In this document: positions 60,941-64,000 of the stretch, in pieces
Layout of the letters: every line of letters begins with the position of its first letter
Numbering within the stretch: position 1 is the stretch's first letter
DNA from: Gymnorhina tibicen
Taxonomy: Eukaryota; Chordata; Aves; Passeriformes; Artamidae
Direction of reading: 5' to 3'
Assembly (NCBI GenBank): GCA_013399875.1
Contig: VXAZ01007509.1
Span: 444,351-508,350 of the forward strand
Length of the DNA: 64,000 bases
The notes under the pieces: generated by a model
What the model saw: only the letters and a program-made list of their open reading frames with translations
Told to the model about the DNA's origin: nothing
Database searches by the model: none
Program-made: the position numbers and the translations under genes

Positions 60941-63900
60941 CAGCAAGGTAATATGTTCCATACTTGCTCTGCCTCTGAGAAATAAAGCATCAAAGTTGCA
61001 TTGGCTCTGGTGGAATGCTGTAAAGGTTTCCAAATACATTGGTGGAAATAGAGGACTACTGTGCTCAGGAGGTGGGTCCCTCCTTGGAGCAAAAGAAGTG
61101 CAAGGCATTTATTATTTTCTTAAAGCAACTCTGAAGACAGAAATCCCACACAGTGGAAAGGCAGTTGTCTGCCAAAGGGAAGTGCTGTGCTGTGGGCAGG
61201 CGGGCAGCACAGCACGGGGTCACGCCATCTGGCCCCTGTTAGGGCTGGAGCTGTACTCTAGCTGAACTCTACCAAATTAGCTGTACATGATGCTGCATTC
61301 CCTCCTTTCTTGGAGGATCAAAGTAGCTGGATCCAGTCCCAGCTTTCTGCAGATAAACAGGTCACAGGACTAGTTTGCACCTCTATGCTGCTTGTAATAC
61401 ACCGTGTTACAGATTCCTCTGGATTTCCTAGTTTGTGCTCATATGCACTACATACTGCTGGTCACATTTTTTTCCCTTTAGTCCTCTGAGCTAATCTAGG
61501 GACCTGGGATAATTCTAGAGCCTCTTCCCAGTGCAGCTCTGTGGCAGTTCTACATCTGATTATAAACTACTACCACTGTTCTTGCCCAAATGCTTTTTAC
61601 ATTTTCTTGTTTTATCTGAAAACTTCATTCTTTCCTTCAAAAGGCTTCTCCCACCAGCACAGCAGCATGAGGGCAGGCACAGCAGCTCAGCAGCCTGGCT
61701 TGGATTAAACCCTTGCTGAATGGTGGAGAGAGAAAGGGAGAAAGACAAGACTATCTGGTTTGGTAAGCCATGAGGCATCCCTAATGCCTAAGAAAAGTGT
61801 ATGTGAAGAATATGGGGGAGGGGGGAGATAGCAGTAATTGGAAATCCATTTCACTTGTATAAAAGTGCTAATTAGTTGTTTATCTGCAGCCACACTGCTG
61901 GATTCACAAAGACACACACACGTTACAGCGATTAATTACCAGCAGGGCCTGGAAGATTGTCTCCATAATTCAAATTTGTGAAGAAGCAGCAGCAATGGGT
62001 GATTCAAAAGCAAACAGAAGAACATGAACATATATAATCTTCTTTAAAAAGATAATGTGGTTTTGTCTCATAGGACTGGGTGACAAATTTATTGTAATTT
62101 TAACCGTTGCTGTTGTTTAAGCAACAGATACATATCCAATATGCAAGTGGTACCTTTGGAGCAAGTAATTATTTTTTACCTATGTAGTTCATCTGTCAAT
62201 AGAAGGAGACACAAGTTGAAACTATGCAAGAATTTATGTCAAATTTGAAAAGAGTTTTGGATGAAAAAATAAAACTAAAATTGAGAAAAAATATTTTCAG
62301 AAAGATTTATTTAAATTTTGAATGATAGTTTGTGACCTGGTATTCCTATTTTAATTTAAAAAATGAAAACAAATGACTGATTTTTCCAGATTAGTCTGTT
62401 GATTTGCAGATAAATATTTTTTTTCCAGTTCTCACACTCAGTATAACGGCAATTGATAGCACATGCTCCCAGTGTCCATCCTCCCCTGACATAAAAAGCT
62501 TTTAAGGAGCAAAAGAGGGAAAAATTTAAACAGAGGCATTCTATGAGCAAAGAAAAATACATGAAAATGCTTTGGATAAAGAATTTACCTATTTATCAAA
62601 AGGCTTTGGATAAAGCATTTAAATGTTTTATTTCACTCATCAAAAATACATTGATTATGATAATAGAACAGCACTGAATTAAACTCACACACCTCCAGTA
62701 GGACTGGAAGCATCCTGAAGATTTTGGCGTGGGATCCTTTTCTTACAACGTGTTTTTCAGAATATCTGATACTGGAGCGATGAATATCATTCCCTTAATA
62801 AAAGTGCTTTTCATAATTATTTTGGTAGGCTATTTTTGACAAGTTTGCTTAATTGAAAATTATTTCCAATGAGTGTACTTTAAAAGTGACACGTTTGTAT
62901 TTTCTTGTTGCGAAAAGTTCAGTTCATGAAAATATTTAGTATTAAAAATTACTCATGACTTCTTTAGCAGAATATTTTTTGGCCAGGAGGCTGTTTAAGA
63001 CAAGCTTAGAGTGTTGTCCAGCCGCTATCTCAGCTGTGTTCCTGACAGGCAGTGACTGTGGAATTTTCTGTGCTCTGCTGGGTGGCCAAAAAACACCCGC
63101 AAACAAGATTTTGGAGGCACCACTTCCAACCTTTCATTGAAACTCCCATTTCCATGTTTTTTAGGTCACAAAAGATCTCCTTTTTTTTTCCAGGGATACA
63201 GCAGCCAAGAAGCCAACAGAAAGGCTTGCTTAAATGTTTACATGCAGAAAAGAGAAAAAAAAACCCAGCAGAATAAAGTGCAAGCCGACGCCAACAAACT
63301 GTATTTGGTACAGCACAGCCTGTTGCTCACAGCTGCATTCAGAGGTGAAGTAAACATTTTGCTGAGTCCAAGGACTCCCTGCACAGGAATGGGCTTCCCG
63401 CAGGGATGATGCACAGCGCCGTGCAAGCACTTCACTGCTCGCAAGTGAAATACGGGATCGGATGGCAGCTGCTCACTGTTGGTCTCCCCTTTTAACGTGC
63501 ATGTGCTAAGTCACAAATTCAAAGCAAAAAGTTGCACGAAATGGAGCTGTAACTTCATATCTAAACCTGTAATTGAGCACCTTGGCCATCAGCCACAAAA
63601 CATCCTATTAATCTGTCTAAAAAAAAAAAGAGTTCATATTTCAAAAATGAAAAGCTAAAATACGAGGCCAGCCCTTAATTATCGAGCAATGACCAAAAAA
63701 ATCTCCCCAAACCCAAATTCAATTACTTGAAACATTATTGCTTGATAGTACTTTAGTCTTCTAATTTGGACATTAAAACATTCCTTAGTAAGAACAGGGA
63801 AGGGCGAGACCAACACTTTTTCCTCTGCCAACAAACTGAGTTTTGCAGCTTTTGTTGAGCAAAACACTTTTTTATTTCAGATTAATATCTACTTAGACCA

Positions 63901-63966
63901 CTTACCTTATAACATAGCTGCCAGGAGCTAAGTTATGAGGGAACAGGAAACTGAAAAAAAAAATTG
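60941..63966. other. AT-rich unique non-coding sequence
   Basis: No gene or clear repeat is recognised. The final 2 kb (62.0-64.0) is strongly AT-rich with A- and T-runs (for example 62417-62425, 63183-63190, 63620-63630). Open frames are below 130 codons. Confidence 0.6.
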
Positions 63967-63967
63967 T

Positions 63968-64000
63968 AGAAAAGAAAAAAAAAGAAAAAAGAAAAGAAAA
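63968..64000 (+). repeat. A/G-rich simple repeat, cut by the window edge
   Basis: All bases from 63968 to the end are A or G, in GAAAA-type and longer A units. The tract continues beyond the window, so its full length and type are unknown. Confidence 0.8.

Noticed and set aside
1..64000. Prokaryotic-type systems (operons, CRISPR, phage or toxin loci)
   Set aside because: The CR1 LINEs, ERV LTR, CpG depletion and lack of long frames identify vertebrate non-coding DNA; no such system is present.
1..64000. tRNA, rRNA or microRNA genes
   Set aside because: No cloverleaf with A and B box promoters, no rRNA-like block and no hairpin of precursor length was found by eye on either strand.

Overview
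This window looks like ordinary non-coding DNA from a bird, most likely an AT-rich macrochromosomal region (a gene desert or a very large intron). Three things support a bird. First, there are several CR1 LINE fragments whose 3' ends carry the avian-type ATTCTATG tail. Second, a solo ERV LTR resembles a family I know as widespread in Neoaves. Third, there is old amniote-type MIR-like and CR1-like debris. I see no prokaryotic gene organisation, rRNA, tRNA, CRISPR array or intact protein-coding gene. Open frames are short (longest 196 codons), overlap on several frames and show no domain I recognise.

Layout. 1-5.1 kb: AT-rich unique sequence with an 18-bp palindrome, a hairpin-forming inverted repeat and a short ATCAA microsatellite. 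5.10-5.65 kb: solo LTR on the minus strand. 5.65-22.5 kb: mostly unique sequence with two ancient MIR-like remnants and, at 12.28-12.34 kb, the best candidate for a spliced coding exon. 22.6-25.1 kb: a GC-richer block with a small CpG-dense core near 24.3 kb. 25.1-30.9 kb: unique sequence. 30.9-35.7 kb: repeat cluster with two antisense and two sense CR1 pieces of different ages. 35.7-40.1 kb: unique, with a 23-bp minisatellite. 40.1-43.3 kb: a CR1 tail, an 80-nt pure-pyrimidine CCCTT microsatellite, and a sense/antisense CR1 pair. 44.2-44.5 kb: a second CpG-dense patch ending in a strong splice donor. 44.5-56.4 kb: unique, with a 31-nt alternating purine/pyrimidine tract near 49.2 kb and a GACA repeat near 53.9 kb. 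56.4-57.3 kb: a 20-bp palindrome followed by the longest CR1 copy, which is internally deleted. 58.1-60.9 kb: GC-richer sequence. 61-64 kb: AT-rich, ending in an A/G tract cut by the window edge.

No set of genes working together is visible. The repeats are dead or fossil elements; the only plausible functional items are one candidate internal exon, two CpG-rich patches (one with a splice donor) and several DNA-structure motifs. I found no evidence of an undescribed gene system. Repeat identities rest on remembered family consensus, not on a database search.
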